From: UBA6623 sp965217195
GTDB lineage: Bacteria; Acidobacteriota; Terriglobia; Bryobacterales; UBA6623
Direction of reading: 5' to 3'
DNA: 64,000 nt
Assembly (NCBI GenBank): GCA_965217195.1
Contig: CBDCHL010000004.1
Location: 186,001 to 250,000, forward strand
Shown: in pieces, positions 45,045-54,166 of the stretch
Numbering within the stretch: the stretch's first letter is position 1
How the letters are laid out: each line of letters starts with the position of its first letter
Program-made: the position numbers and the translations under genes
Notes under the pieces: generated by a model
The model's database searches: none
What the model saw: only the letters and a program-made list of their open reading frames with translations
Told to the model about the DNA's origin: nothing

Positions 45045-45146
45045 CCGACGTCGGAATGACCCGGTTTTGCCGCGGCATCCAGAGCCGGCCTCATCTCTTC
45101 CCTGCCTCGGGCCAAGCAGCTACGTCCACGCACCGATTAGCCGCAA

Positions 45147-46394
45147 ATGACCCAATCCGCAACCCAGCGTCCGAAAGTCGTCGTCGGCGTCAGCGGCGGG
45201 ATTGCCGCCTATAAAGCCGCCGAATTGGTCCGGTTACTCGCGGAGCGCGACTATAGAGTCCAGGTCGTCATGACCCGCTCCGCACGGGAATTTATCCGCC
45301 CGCTCACTTTTGCTGCTCTGACGGGAGAGAAGGTTATCACGGACCTATTCCCCGAGCCCGGCAAGGAAGCTGATCTCGACAACGCCATCGAACATATCGC
45401 GGTTGCGCAAGAGGCCGATCTGCTTCTCGTCGCCCCGGCAACCGCCGACATCCTCGCCAAATTCGCGACCGGCATCGCCGACGATTTTCTCACCACGATG
45501 CAGTTGGCCTATACCGGCCCCCTGGTCGTCGCCCCGGCCATGAACACCAATATGTGGGATCATCCCGCGACCCGGGAGAACATCAAGACTCTTCGCGAGC
45601 GCGGCGTGAGCGTGGTTGAACCGGAGGCTGGCGAGCTGGCCTGCGGCATGGTCGGCCCCGGGCGCTTGGCCGACATCGAGAAAATTGCCAATGCCGCCGA
45701 CGAAGCTCTCGGGAGAAGCCGAGATTTAGAGGGCGAAACCGTTCTGATCACCGCCGGCCCGACGCAGGAGCCCATCGACCCGGTCCGCTACCTTTCCAAC
45801 CGCTCGAGCGGCCGCATGGGCTTTGCCCTCGCCGCCGAGGCCGCGGCCCGCGGGGCCCGTGTGATCGTTGTCGCCGGTCCCGTGGCGATCGACCCGCCCG
45901 CCGGTTGTGAAGTGGAGCGCGTGACGACCACCGATGAGATGTACCGAGCTGTTCTCGAGCGATTGTCGGAAGCCGGCACCGTCATCATGGCCGCGGCTGT
46001 TGCCGACTATCGGCCCGTCACCTCCCGCAAATCGAAGATCAAGAAGGGATCGGGTCCGCCCGAGCTTGACCTCGAACCGACCGTGGATATCTTGTCCGAA
46101 GTCGGACGGCTCAAAGGAGACCGGCTGTTGGTCGGATTCGCCGCCGAGACCGAAGACCTGGTCGAAAACGCGGAAGGGAAGCTGCGGCAAAAGAATTGCG
46201 ATTTCATCGTGGCCAATCCGGTTGGCGCATCCGCGGAGGGCGCAGGGATAGATTCGGAAGAAAACCAAGGGGTACTGCTATCGGCCTCGGGTGACCGGGT
46301 GGAACTGTCCCGTGGATCGAAGGCCGGGATGGCGTCCAGGATTTTCGACGAGTTGTTGCGGCTACGTCCGGCTCGAGCGGCCGCGCGCGGCTAA
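45147..46394 (+). CDS. coaBC: Bifunctional CoaBC (phosphopantothenoylcysteine synthase/decarboxylase)
   Basis: The product is 415 aa. The N-terminal flavin-dependent decarboxylase (CoaC, about 1-190) shows GVSGGIAAYKAAELVRLL, the His in NAIEHIAVAQEADLLLVAPA, the PAMNTNMWDHPATREN clamp and the catalytic Cys in ELACGMVGPGRLA. The C-terminal synthetase (CoaB, about 195-415) has ITAGPTQEPIDPVRYLSNRS and the AAVADYRP and GFAAETED motifs. Together they make 4'-phosphopantetheine for CoA. Confidence 0.96.
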   Translation: MTQSATQRPKVVVGVSGGIAAYKAAELVRLLAERDYRVQVVMTRSAREFIRPLTFAALTGEKVITDLFPEPGKEADLDNAIEHIAVAQEADLLLVAPATADILAKFATGIADDFLTTMQLAYTGPLVVAPAMNTNMWDHPATRENIKTLRERGVSVVEPEAGELACGMVGPGRLADIEKIANAADEALGRSRDLEGETVLITAGPTQEPIDPVRYLSNRSSGRMGFALAAEAAARGARVIVVAGPVAIDPPAGCEVERVTTTDEMYRAVLERLSEAGTVIMAAAVADYRPVTSRKSKIKKGSGPPELDLEPTVDILSEVGRLKGDRLLVGFAAETEDLVENAEGKLRQKNCDFIVANPVGASAEGAGIDSEENQGVLLSASGDRVELSRGSKAGMASRIFDELLRLRPARAAARG

Positions 46395-46439
46395 GCGGAC
46401 GAACAAGCGCGAACACGGAGACCACTTGAGGGAAGCAGA

Positions 46440-47231
46440 ATGACGACAAAAAATATCCTGCTTGCGGCTGTGATTGCGACTTTGCTGTCCGGAGGGTCAG
46501 CGTCGGCTCAGACAGACGACCCCGCGGCACTGCGCGAGGAGATCGACGGCCTGAAGGCGGGACAGCAGGTCATTCAGAAAGAGCTGGGTGAAATCAAGAA
46601 ATTGCTTCAGGCCCAACGTGCGCAGCCGCAACGCAAACAACGCGCGCCGTTCAAGCCGACGGACATCAGCATCAAGGGGGCGCCCTTCCTGGGAAAGGCG
46701 ACGGCCAAAGTCACCATGGTGGAGTTCACCGACTACCAATGCCCTTTCTGCCGCCGCCATTTCACCAAGGTGCAGCCGGAAATTCAGAAACAATACGTCG
46801 ATACCGGCAAGGTCAAATACGTAATGCGTCAGTTCCCGCTCGTCAGCATTCACCCTCGGGCGACGAAGGCGTCCGAAGCGGCTCTATGTGCCGGCGACCA
46901 GGGCAAATATTGGGAAGTTCACCGACGTATTTTCGACGCCCAGCGCAAGCTCTCCGACGACGACCTACGAGCTCACGCTGAGGCGGAAGAGCTTGACCTG
47001 GCTCAGTTCGGCCGTTGCCTGACCGACGGGAAATACAACGAACAGGTCAAGGCGGATATGAGCGAGGGCTCTAAGGCGGGAGTCCGGGGTACCCCGAGCT
47101 TCTTCTTTGGGCTGACCGACCCGGCCGACCCGAACAAGATTCACGCCGTCGAGTTCCTTCGGGGTGCGCAGGGCCTGCCGGCTTTTCAGGCCAAGATCGA
47201 CGGCCTCCTCAACGGAAAGAAAAGCGACTGA
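46440..47231 (+). CDS. Secreted DsbA-like thioredoxin-fold protein
   Basis: The product is 263 aa. A signal peptide (ILLAAVIATLLSGGSASA, about 6-23) is followed by a short coiled coil (LREEIDGLKAGQQVIQKELG, about 31-58) and a DsbA/Bdb-type domain. The active site is C101-P-F-C104 (TDYQCPFCRRHF), with the cis-proline loop in RGTPSFFFG. Two further Cys residues (LCAGDQG and GRCLTDG) are within the helical insertion. It likely oxidises or isomerises disulfides in the periplasm. The N-terminal coiled coil could make it a dimer. Confidence 0.9.
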   Translation: MTTKNILLAAVIATLLSGGSASAQTDDPAALREEIDGLKAGQQVIQKELGEIKKLLQAQRAQPQRKQRAPFKPTDISIKGAPFLGKATAKVTMVEFTDYQCPFCRRHFTKVQPEIQKQYVDTGKVKYVMRQFPLVSIHPRATKASEAALCAGDQGKYWEVHRRIFDAQRKLSDDDLRAHAEAEELDLAQFGRCLTDGKYNEQVKADMSEGSKAGVRGTPSFFFGLTDPADPNKIHAVEFLRGAQGLPAFQAKIDGLLNGKKSD

Positions 47232-47496
47232 CCTCCCGCCTCCAAAACGCAGCAACAGAGCCCCGAACGAAAGTGAGGGGTCGTCGACCCGCCCGAGACA
47301 ACTGCCCCGTAGTAGTCAGTAGCGCAGGTCTCCAAGCCTGCTACAGAATTAATATTGGCCCTGGGCGCAAGCCCAGGGAATGCCGGCCCCTTAAGCGATT
47401 CCCCATCTCCCTCGGCCGAACGACCGTCAAGACGGTCATTCGGGGGCTTGGGGCGGGCCCAAGAACCCGGACGCGAAGCGGTCGGGCCCCGCGCCT
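47232..47496. other. Convergent gap made of hairpin repeats
   Basis: The gap holds a family C copy (47247-47295), a hairpin GTAGCGCAGGTCTCCAAGCC then TGCTAC (47316-47342, related to family B), CCCTGGGC / GCCCAGGG (47359-47378) and GACCGTC / GACGGTC (47422-47437). No gene is seen. Any of these hairpins could act as a two-way transcription barrier, though none has a long T run. Confidence 0.6.
47247..47295 (+). repeat. Dispersed repeat family C, copy 3
   Basis: ACGCAGCAACAGAGCCCCGA continues to AAAGTGAGGGGTCGTCGACC, with a GGGTC / GACCC hairpin. It is closest to the copy at 18151 in its lead-in. Confidence 0.6.
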
Positions 47497-48306
47497 CTAC
47501 ATTGGCAGCGGCGCCCGCAGCACGAAGTCCAGCCGCGTCTCCGACGGTATGCGCAGCCGTCGACCGCGCGAAGCGGACACGGCAACTCCGGCACCGGCGC
47601 CTGCTCCCGCGCCCACCGCGGCTCCTTTGCCGCCTCCGAAGATCGCGCCCAACGCCGCGCCGACTCCGGTCGTCAGGGCCGTCGTCTTAGCTGTCGACTT
47701 GCCCTTACCCTTGCTCTTGACCTCGGCGTAGTTGGTGGCCAACTCGTACGACTGCCCGTCGACGGTAATGTCAAACAGTTTCAGCGAAATTTCGTCGGCG
47801 CCCCGCACCGTACCCGCCTGACTGACGCGCACGACTTGCACCGTGGCGTCGGCATTGCGCGGGATAACCACCTGATTGTCGACCACGATCGGGTCGTCGA
47901 TGCTGGCACGGAAGCGTTCACCCTCTCCGGTGATATCGGAATCGATCGAGTCGATCATGCGGACCGTCACGACCATCCCGGCGGGAATTGTGATGCCCGA
48001 TGCCGCCCGAGCGGGCGCGGGCGCTGCTGCCGCGCGTGGAGGCGCGGGTGCTCTCGGCGCCCGGGGCGCCTGAGGAGCCACGGGAGCGCTCGCCTGTCCC
48101 GACCCAAAGCGGATTCCTTCGATGTCGCCAATCGAGTGATTTTGCACATTGCCCGATGAATCGAGAAAACGGACTGTGCGTGCGTCGCCTCCAAGAAAAG
48201 TCCCTTCCAGTTCCGTGCTGTTGTTGAGCCGCAACGTGTCCGCCATGGCAAGTGAGCTCAGAACTCCGACCAGCGCCAAGAGCAGCAGGGGGTTTCGTCG
48301 TCTCAT
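47497..48306 (-). CDS. Secreted protein of unknown function with Gly-zipper-like segment
   Basis: The product is 269 aa. AAAGGAG is well placed before the ATG. A signal peptide (LLLLALVGVLSSLAMA) leads to a small beta domain (DTLRLNNSTELEGTFLGGDA, DIEGIRFGSG), a Pro/Ala/Arg linker (about 70-105), then a beta domain (ITIPAGMVVTVRMIDSIDSD, VVIPRNADATVQVV). A Gly/Ala-rich hydrophobic stretch (GVGAALGAIFGGGKGAAVGA, about 220-245) resembles a glycine zipper of envelope proteins. I recall similar sequences in Acidobacteriota, always annotated as hypothetical. An envelope location is inferred. Confidence 0.7.
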   Translation of the reverse strand: MRRRNPLLLLALVGVLSSLAMADTLRLNNSTELEGTFLGGDARTVRFLDSSGNVQNHSIGDIEGIRFGSGQASAPVAPQAPRAPRAPAPPRAAAAPAPARAASGITIPAGMVVTVRMIDSIDSDITGEGERFRASIDDPIVVDNQVVIPRNADATVQVVRVSQAGTVRGADEISLKLFDITVDGQSYELATNYAEVKSKGKGKSTAKTTALTTGVGAALGAIFGGGKGAAVGAGAGAGAGVAVSASRGRRLRIPSETRLDFVLRAPLPM

Positions 48307-48484
48307 TTTGCAGGTCTCCTTTGTTTGTCTGTCGATCCCTCCTTAATAGAGGGCGGCAAGGTGCCTTGTGGTCATTATCTCAGAGGAACAGAGTGGTCCC
48401 TTAGTAGACGCGAGGCAAGGGTGGTGGGTTTCCGAAGCAAAAGCGGTCAAGCGCCGACGTCGGGAACGAAAATGACCCTTGAAC

Positions 48485-48814
48485 TCAAGCGGATTCCGCC
48501 AGCTTCTTCCCCAACGAGGCAAGCCTCTCCCAGGTATAAATTCCTGTATTGTGCCCGTCGCTGAAATGGATTTGAATTGCGTAGTGACCGACCCGATCAA
48601 TTCCGGCCGGGTGTACATCCTCGGGGACCTTGCTTTCTTGCAATCGCCGCACGCCGGTCAGCTCATCGACGCAAACCGCGCAGGGGCATTCCAGCCGCAA
48701 TCGACGCGCCGGATAGACGACTTCCATGCCGTCCTTCCACACGATCTTGACGTCGTGCTCGTTGGCGCGGGTGATCGAGGAAGGCTGGGGTGATTGTGGT
48801 CGGGCAGCGGGCAT
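48485..48814 (-). CDS. DUF971 protein (GBBH-like N-terminal domain)
   Basis: The product is 109 aa. The DUF971 fold is visible in KIVWKDGMEVVYPARRLRLE, the three-Cys patch CPCAVCVDELTG, then VGHYAIQIHFSDGHNTGIYT and WERLASLG. Stand-alone DUF971 proteins often sit beside Mrp/ApbC Fe-S carriers and may bind a metal or cluster through the Cys patch; function is unproven. The gene starts five bases after the end of mrp, so they are co-transcribed as the last genes of the suf region. Confidence 0.85.
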   Translation of the reverse strand: MPAARPQSPQPSSITRANEHDVKIVWKDGMEVVYPARRLRLECPCAVCVDELTGVRRLQESKVPEDVHPAGIDRVGHYAIQIHFSDGHNTGIYTWERLASLGKKLAESA

Positions 48815-48819
48815 GAATC

Positions 48820-49905
48820 TTAGAAATCGATATTCACCAGACCTTCGCTCGCGGTCTTGATGTTTCGAATGCTGATTTGCGCCGCCAGGTTCTTCGCCGC
48901 GTCGACGAACGCCGTTGCCGCGGGCGAATCCGGTTCTTCCAAAACGATCGGCCGCCCCCCGTCGGAGGTCTCACGCACGGTTGTGGCCAGCGGAATCTTG
49001 GCCAACAGCGGCATCTCCCATTTCTCCGCGATGCGGTCCGCACCGCCCGAGCCGAAAATGAACTCCCGCTCGCCGGTGGTCCGAGATTCCCAATAGCTCA
49101 TGTTCTCTACCACCCCCAACAACGGGCACTTGAGCTGATTGAACATGATGATCGCCTTCTCCGCGATATTGACGGCGACCGGCTGCGGCGTCGTCACGAT
49201 CACCGCGCCGGTCAGTGGAATCCGTTGACACAGGGTCAACTGCACGTCGCCGGTCCCGGGCGGAAGGTCGACCACGAGATAGTCCAATTCTCCCCACTCC
49301 ACCTGCCCCAGGAATTGCTCAATCATCTTCGCCAGCATCGGCCCGCGCCACACCACGGCTTGATCGGGTTTGACGAAGAAGCCGGCTGAAATGACCTTGA
49401 CGCCGTGGGCCTCGACCGGCAACATGCCACGTCCGCCGGCGCGAGGCAACTCGGTGGTACCCATAATCGTGGGGATGCTGGGGCCGTAGACGTCGGCATC
49501 CATCAGCCCGACCGAGGCCCCGGTTTCGGCCAGCGCCACAGCCAAATTGGCTGAGACGGTCGATTTCCCGACGCCGCCCTTTCCCGAGCCGACCGGAATC
49601 ACGTTCTTGACGCCCGGAATAATGTCCTTTCCCACCGGTCCGTGCGGTACCACCTGCGCGGTAAGCGTCACGTCCACCGCCTCGACGCCCGGCAAGGCGC
49701 TGACGGCGTCTTCGGCTTGTTGCCGCAGTTCGTCCTTAACGGGGCACGCCGGCGTCGTCAATTGGAGGTGAAACGAAACACGGTTGTCGCGGACCTTGAG
49801 TTCCTGAATGAAGCCGAGCGAAACGATGTCGCGGTGCAGATCCGGGTCGACGACCACCCGCAGCGCGTCGAGAACCCGCTCTTGATTAACTTGCGAATCA
49901 GCCAT
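48820..49905 (-). CDS. mrp: Mrp/ApbC-type Fe-S cluster carrier ATPase
   Basis: The product is 361 aa. The N-terminal DUF59/MIP18 domain (about 1-90, LRVVVDPDLHRDIVSLGFIQ) is followed by a P-loop with deviant Walker A VGSGKGGVGKSTVSANLAV (about 107), the DADVYGPSIPTIMG segment and LVVDLPPGTGDVQLTL. The cluster-binding CxxC of many Mrp proteins is not evident: the segment reads LLGVVENMSYWESRTTGERE without a Cys pair. Mrp proteins carry and transfer Fe-S clusters. A 220-base gap with a family B repeat separates it from rrf2. Confidence 0.92.
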   Translation of the reverse strand: MADSQVNQERVLDALRVVVDPDLHRDIVSLGFIQELKVRDNRVSFHLQLTTPACPVKDELRQQAEDAVSALPGVEAVDVTLTAQVVPHGPVGKDIIPGVKNVIPVGSGKGGVGKSTVSANLAVALAETGASVGLMDADVYGPSIPTIMGTTELPRAGGRGMLPVEAHGVKVISAGFFVKPDQAVVWRGPMLAKMIEQFLGQVEWGELDYLVVDLPPGTGDVQLTLCQRIPLTGAVIVTTPQPVAVNIAEKAIIMFNQLKCPLLGVVENMSYWESRTTGEREFIFGSGGADRIAEKWEMPLLAKIPLATTVRETSDGGRPIVLEEPDSPAATAFVDAAKNLAAQISIRNIKTASEGLVNIDF

Positions 49906-49976
49906 AAGTACCTACGAAATCAGGACTTGCGGGGGACGGGTAGTCCCGGTCGCGACCCCGCGGAGCCTCCCCAAGA

Positions 49977-50015
49977 ATGCGTAGCGCAGGCTCAAAGAGA
50001 CCTGCGGCTTTTCCC
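49977..50015 (+). repeat. Dispersed repeat family B, copy 3
   Basis: ATGCGTAGCGCAGGCTC, AAAGAGACCTGCGG then CTTTT. The GCAGG / CCTGC halves can pair. It is between rrf2 and mrp and antisense to both. Confidence 0.65.
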
Positions 50016-50125
50016 TCGTTCAATTCAGCTCCGAAACAACCATGAACCCTGCACCGTTCCCAACCGCCGCCCGTTCGACGCCTTCCCTAACCTGCTCTCA
50101 ACGCCGCGACCCGCACCGCCGCATT

Positions 50126-50620
50126 TCACCGCGTCGGCCGCGCTCCCGGCGGATTCAAATTCCCCGTCAGCACGACCAAATCTTGGACGAACGAATCCAT
50201 CTGCTCTTCGCTGCGAACCAGATCTTGAATCGTTGTCCTCGCTAACAACCGATCGACCACCGACTGCATCGCCCGCCATAGCGATCGGATCGAGCAGTCA
50301 ATCAAATGCGTACAAGTGTCTTCGCTGCCGGCATGATCGTCACAGAAGTTGCCTTCGAATAAACGCCCACCCAGGACGCCCATTGTTTCGCTAACGGTAA
50401 TATCGGCGGCCGGACGCGCCAAGCGATACCCTCCCGACTGTCCGCGAACGCTCGTAACCACGCCGCCCTCGCGCAGAATACGCATCATCTTGGCCGTGTA
50501 AGGCACCGAGATGCCCTCGGCCGTGCTGATCTCCTGCAGCGTCAGGCTCTTGCCGGGACCTCGAGAAGCCAAGTGCAACAGGCAGCGTAGCCCGTATTCT
50601 TCTTGTGCGCTAAAGTGCAT
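50126..50620 (-). CDS. Rrf2-family Fe-S regulator (SufR/IscR-like)
   Basis: The product is 164 aa. The winged helix is at 1-70 (EEYGLRCLLHLASRG, LQEISTAEGISVPYTAKMMR, RGQSGGYRLARPA). Cys residues at 93, 103 and 109 (NFCDDHAGSEDTCTHLIDCS) match the three-Cys ligand set seen in Fe-S-binding Rrf2 proteins. The protein probably senses cluster supply and represses suf. It is encoded within the suf cluster, after sufT and not at its head as is usual. The C-terminal tail (about 145-164) is variable. Confidence 0.88.
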   Translation of the reverse strand: MHFSAQEEYGLRCLLHLASRGPGKSLTLQEISTAEGISVPYTAKMMRILREGGVVTSVRGQSGGYRLARPAADITVSETMGVLGGRLFEGNFCDDHAGSEDTCTHLIDCSIRSLWRAMQSVVDRLLARTTIQDLVRSEEQMDSFVQDLVVLTGNLNPPGARPTR

Positions 50621-50672
50621 CGTTCACCGCCCCTTCGCCAATGCGGCCATCGCTGACTACTCTTTCGGTCGC

Positions 50673-51080
50673 CTACAAGATATTCAACGTCAATTTCGCC
50701 GCGTCATTCATGTGATCCGGCGTCCACGGAGGATCAAACGTGACCGCCACTTCCACCGAATTCACTCCCTCGACCGCCTCGACCTTGTGGCTCACGTCGG
50801 CCGGCAGAGACTGCGCCGCCGGACAATTAGGCGCGGTCAGCGTCATCTGGACCGCCACGTCGTTTCCCGGTCCAATATCGACGGTGTAGATCAGGCCCAG
50901 GTCGTAGATATTGACGGGCACTTCCGGGTCGTAGCAGTTCTTGAGCGCGGCGACGATCAGATCGCCTGAAACCGTGCCGTTCGCGTTGATCACCGCCCCC
51001 GCGGGCGTTGGCTGCTCTTGCCCCGCGGCCGCTTGCCCCTCTGGCGAGTGCGATTCCGGGTGCGGGTTTTGTTCGTCCAT
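50673..51080 (-). CDS. sufT: SufT-like DUF59 Fe-S assembly factor
   Basis: The product is 135 aa. A polar N-terminus of about 35 residues precedes the DUF59/MIP18 domain: LKNCYDPEVPVNIYDLGLIY, VAVQMTLTAPNCPAAQSLPA and VEVAVTFDPPWTPDHM. These include the conserved Cys of TAPNCP. SufT helps mature Fe-S proteins in several bacteria. AGGAG precedes the ATG, and the gene begins eight bases after sufU. Confidence 0.9.
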   Translation of the reverse strand: MDEQNPHPESHSPEGQAAAGQEQPTPAGAVINANGTVSGDLIVAALKNCYDPEVPVNIYDLGLIYTVDIGPGNDVAVQMTLTAPNCPAAQSLPADVSHKVEAVEGVNSVEVAVTFDPPWTPDHMNDAAKLTLNIL

Positions 51081-51088
51081 CGTATCTC

Positions 51089-51538
51089 CTATTCAGTCTT
51101 CGCCGCCTCGGGGCGTCGCAACAGCGCATTACGCATCGTATGCCAGGCGAGCGTGGCGCATTTCACCCGCGCCGGATAGGCTTTCACGCCGGCAAAAACC
51201 GCCAGCTTGCCCAGCTTCCCGTTTGTGCCGGCGGGCTCGAGCGGCCCGGTCACCATCGAATGAAACAGTTCGAAAAGGGCCTCGGCCTGATCCATCGTCT
51301 GGCCCTTGAGCATCTCCGTCATTACCGACGCCGAGGCGGTCGAAATGGCGCAGCCCGAACCCTCGAATTTCACTTCGCCGATCACGCCGTTGTCGACTTT
51401 GAGATACAGCCGAATCTTGTCGCCGCACAAGGGGTTGAACCCGTCGGCGTGATAATGCGGCTCTTCCATCGGGCCGAAATTTCGCGGCCGTTTGCTGTGA
51501 TCGACGATCAGCTCCTGATAGAGTTCGCGTAAATCCAT
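51089..51538 (-). CDS. sufU: SufU scaffold/sulfur-relay protein
   Basis: The product is 149 aa. The IscU-like zinc/Fe-S ligands are C38 and D40 (NPLCGDKIRL), C63 (GSGCAISTASAS) and C127 (VKCATLAWHTM). The insertion between the second and third Cys regions (about 95-115) is the SufU hallmark. SufU takes persulfide sulfur from SufS. The start overlaps the sufS stop by one base. Confidence 0.95.
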   Translation of the reverse strand: MDLRELYQELIVDHSKRPRNFGPMEEPHYHADGFNPLCGDKIRLYLKVDNGVIGEVKFEGSGCAISTASASVMTEMLKGQTMDQAEALFELFHSMVTGPLEPAGTNGKLGKLAVFAGVKAYPARVKCATLAWHTMRNALLRRPEAAKTE

Positions 51539-52812
51539 TAGTCGCCGAACAGCTCCTTGACTTTCCCGACGGCGGCTGCCAGGGTGTCGATTTCCTCCTT
51601 CGTGTTATAGAAGGCAAAAGAAGCGCGGGTGGTCGCCGGCACGCCGAAGCGATCCATCACCGGCTGTGCGCAGTGATGGCCGGCGCGAACCGCCACGCCC
51701 TCGCGGTCGAGTATCGTTCCGATATCGTGGGGATGGACACCCTCGATCACAAACGACAATACTCCCGCTTTCTCACGCGCGGTGCCGATCAGCCGCGAGC
51801 CCTCGATCGCGCCGATGACCTCGGTCGCGTAGTCGAGCAATTCTTTTTCGTACGCCGCGATGCGGTCCATCCCGATCTCGGAAAGATACTCGACCGTCGC
51901 TCCCAACCCGATCGCATCGGCGATATTCGGCGTGCCGGCCTCGAACTTATACGGCAGCTCGTTATAGGTCGTCTTTTCAAAGGTGACCGACGCGATCATA
52001 TCGCCGCCGCTTTGGTAGGGAGGCATCTGCTCGAGCAAAGCCCGTTTCCCGTACAGGATGCCGATGCCGGTCGGCCCGAACATCTTGTGTCCCGAAAAGG
52101 CGTAGAAATCGCAATCAAGATCCCGCACGTCGACCGGCATGTGCGGAACCGCCTGCGCCCCGTCGAGCACAACCGGGACATCGCGTTCGTGCGCCCGCGC
52201 GATGATTTCGCGAACCGGATTGATCGTTCCCAACGCGTTCGAGACGTGCGTAACCGCGACGATTCGCGTTCGCTCGCCGAGCATGCGGTCAAATTCGTCG
52301 AGCAGCAACTCCCCGGCATCGTTGATCGGAATCACACGCAGTTTCGCACCCTGCCGATCGCACAAAATCTGCCAGGGCACAATGTTCGAATGGTGCTCGA
52401 TGGCCGAGATAATGACTTCGTCGCCCTCACCCACCCGCAACTCGCCCAAGCTGTGCGCCACCAGATTCAGCGAATCCGTCGTGCCTCGCGTGTAGATGAC
52501 CTCGCCGATTTCCGCCGCGCCGATAAACTCTTGAATCGCCCGGCGCGCTCCCTCGTAGGCGTCGGTGGCGCGTTGGCTCAGCTCGTGGACACCGCGATGG
52601 ACGTTGGCGCAGTCTTCGAGATAAAACTTGCCCATCGCCTCGATCACCCGGCGCGGAGTTTGCCCCGTGGCCGCGTTATCGAGATAGACCAGCGGTTTGC
52701 CGGCCACTTGCTGGTCAAGCGCCGGGAAGTCGCGCCGCAACGCCTCCGGATCGAGAGCGGCCGATTCGACACCGGTCGCCGACGATTCGGTTGTCCAATC
52801 CACGCTGCTCAT
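51538..52812 (-). CDS. sufS: Cysteine desulfurase SufS
   Basis: From ATG 52812 the product is 424 aa; the ATG shares ATGA with the sufD stop. PLP-enzyme features: YLDNAATGQTPRRVIEAMG, HHSNIVPWQ, the PLP Lys in FSGHKMFGPTGIGILYGK, and the catalytic Cys in RAGHHCAQPVMDRFG within a short SufS-type loop. It removes sulfur from cysteine for cluster assembly by way of SufU. The pairing with SufU instead of SufE is the Gram-positive-type arrangement, also seen in other phyla. Confidence 0.96.
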   Translation of the reverse strand: MSSVDWTTESSATGVESAALDPEALRRDFPALDQQVAGKPLVYLDNAATGQTPRRVIEAMGKFYLEDCANVHRGVHELSQRATDAYEGARRAIQEFIGAAEIGEVIYTRGTTDSLNLVAHSLGELRVGEGDEVIISAIEHHSNIVPWQILCDRQGAKLRVIPINDAGELLLDEFDRMLGERTRIVAVTHVSNALGTINPVREIIARAHERDVPVVLDGAQAVPHMPVDVRDLDCDFYAFSGHKMFGPTGIGILYGKRALLEQMPPYQSGGDMIASVTFEKTTYNELPYKFEAGTPNIADAIGLGATVEYLSEIGMDRIAAYEKELLDYATEVIGAIEGSRLIGTAREKAGVLSFVIEGVHPHDIGTILDREGVAVRAGHHCAQPVMDRFGVPATTRASFAFYNTKEEIDTLAAAVGKVKELFGD

Positions 52813-54125
52813 TGGTTGGTCTCCGCTTGCTTCACCCAATCGAGCAACAGCGTCTGGAGCGGCTCGCGCCATCCGTCAACCTTGAGGCCTTCGAGAATAT
52901 CGGCGGCGAACGCATAGGTCAGCAGGCTGCGCGCATCCGCCCGCGCGATCCCTCGCGAACGCAGATAAAACATCGCTTCGGCGTCGATCTGCCCGACCGT
53001 GGCGCCATGCGTGCAGCGCACGTCGTTGGCGTCGATTTGCAATTGCGGCTTGCTGTTGACGTCGGCTTCGCGCGAGAGCAGAAGATTCTTGTTGCTCTGC
53101 ACCGCATCGGTCTTTTGCGCATCCTGCCGGACAATGATCTTGCCGTTGAACACGCCCGTCGATCGCCCGTCCAAAACGCCTCGATAAAGTTGGTGACTGT
53201 TGCAATGCGGCTTGGCGTGGTCGATCGTCGTGTGATGGTCGATATGCTGGTCGCCCGTAACCGCATAGAGGCCGTTGAGAGTGCACTCGCCGCCTTCGCC
53301 GCCCAGCCGAACATGGGAGTCGCTGCGCACCAGTCGCCCGCCGAAAGACAAAGAGTGCGACGCAAAGTTGCTGTCGCGCGCTTGATCGACGAAAAGGAAT
53401 CCCGTGTGATAGGCCGCGACGTGCTCTTGCTGCAATTTGTAGTGCTCGATGCGCGCATTCTCCGCGGCTACGACCTCCGTCACGGCGTTGGTCCAATAGG
53501 TATCACCCAACCCGACAAAAGTTTCGATCACCGCGGCCTGGCTCTCACGGCCGGCGACGATCAACGTCCGCGGGTGCGTGAAACGGCCGGCTTGCTCCGC
53601 CGCCGTCACCCATACCAGATGCACGGGCTTTTTCTCGACAACCCGCTCAGGGACATGCACAAAGGCTCCGTCGCCGAAAAAGGCGGTGTTCAACGCCGTC
53701 AAGCTGTTGCCCGACGCGTCGGTCTGCCGCGCCAGGTGCGATGCTACGAGCGGATCGTCCCGCTTATCGGCCAAGCCGCCGATAACGAGTGAGGAGTCGC
53801 TGAGCCGTGAAAGCTCGGGTACGAATTTCCCGTTGACAAAGACCACCCGATAAGCATCGATTTCATCGAACCCGACCGAGCCGATGGCGTCGACCCCAAT
53901 CGTCACACTGGGGCTCTCGGCCGACGCGAACTCCCCCGAGCTGATTCCCGCAAGGTTCGTGTACTTCCAATCTTCGTCGCGCCGCGTGGGAAAGCCGGCT
54001 TCCGAGAATCGCGCCATCGCTGCCCGGCGACGTTCGGCCAGCCAAGCCGGCTCCTCCGCAATCCGCGCGCTCAGCGTCTCGAAGCTTTCGCCGTACAGTG
54101 TCGGATTTTCCGCAACTACAGCCAT
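52809..54125 (-). CDS. sufD: SufD component of SufBCD
   Basis: The product is 438 aa. The N-terminal helical part has GFPTRRDEDWKYTNL, typical of SufD. The beta-helix core includes YTWNAVTEVVAAENARIEHY-like sequence (TYWTNAVTEVVAAENARIEH), GRLVRSDSHVRLGGEGGECT, and the His segment HIDHHTTIDHAKPHCNSHQL. The C-terminus (YLRSRGIARADARSLLTYAF) is a family mark. SufD pairs with SufB and SufC to build clusters. Confidence 0.95.
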   Translation of the reverse strand: MAVVAENPTLYGESFETLSARIAEEPAWLAERRRAAMARFSEAGFPTRRDEDWKYTNLAGISSGEFASAESPSVTIGVDAIGSVGFDEIDAYRVVFVNGKFVPELSRLSDSSLVIGGLADKRDDPLVASHLARQTDASGNSLTALNTAFFGDGAFVHVPERVVEKKPVHLVWVTAAEQAGRFTHPRTLIVAGRESQAAVIETFVGLGDTYWTNAVTEVVAAENARIEHYKLQQEHVAAYHTGFLFVDQARDSNFASHSLSFGGRLVRSDSHVRLGGEGGECTLNGLYAVTGDQHIDHHTTIDHAKPHCNSHQLYRGVLDGRSTGVFNGKIIVRQDAQKTDAVQSNKNLLLSREADVNSKPQLQIDANDVRCTHGATVGQIDAEAMFYLRSRGIARADARSLLTYAFAADILEGLKVDGWREPLQTLLLDWVKQAETNQ

Positions 54126-54166
54126 GTCTTGCTATTTCGTTTTCAGTTGGAACAGACGTGTTCCCT

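Noticed and set aside
51673..52917. 414-aa open frame antisense to sufS
   Set aside because: Shadow of sufS; composition typical of reverse-strand frames.
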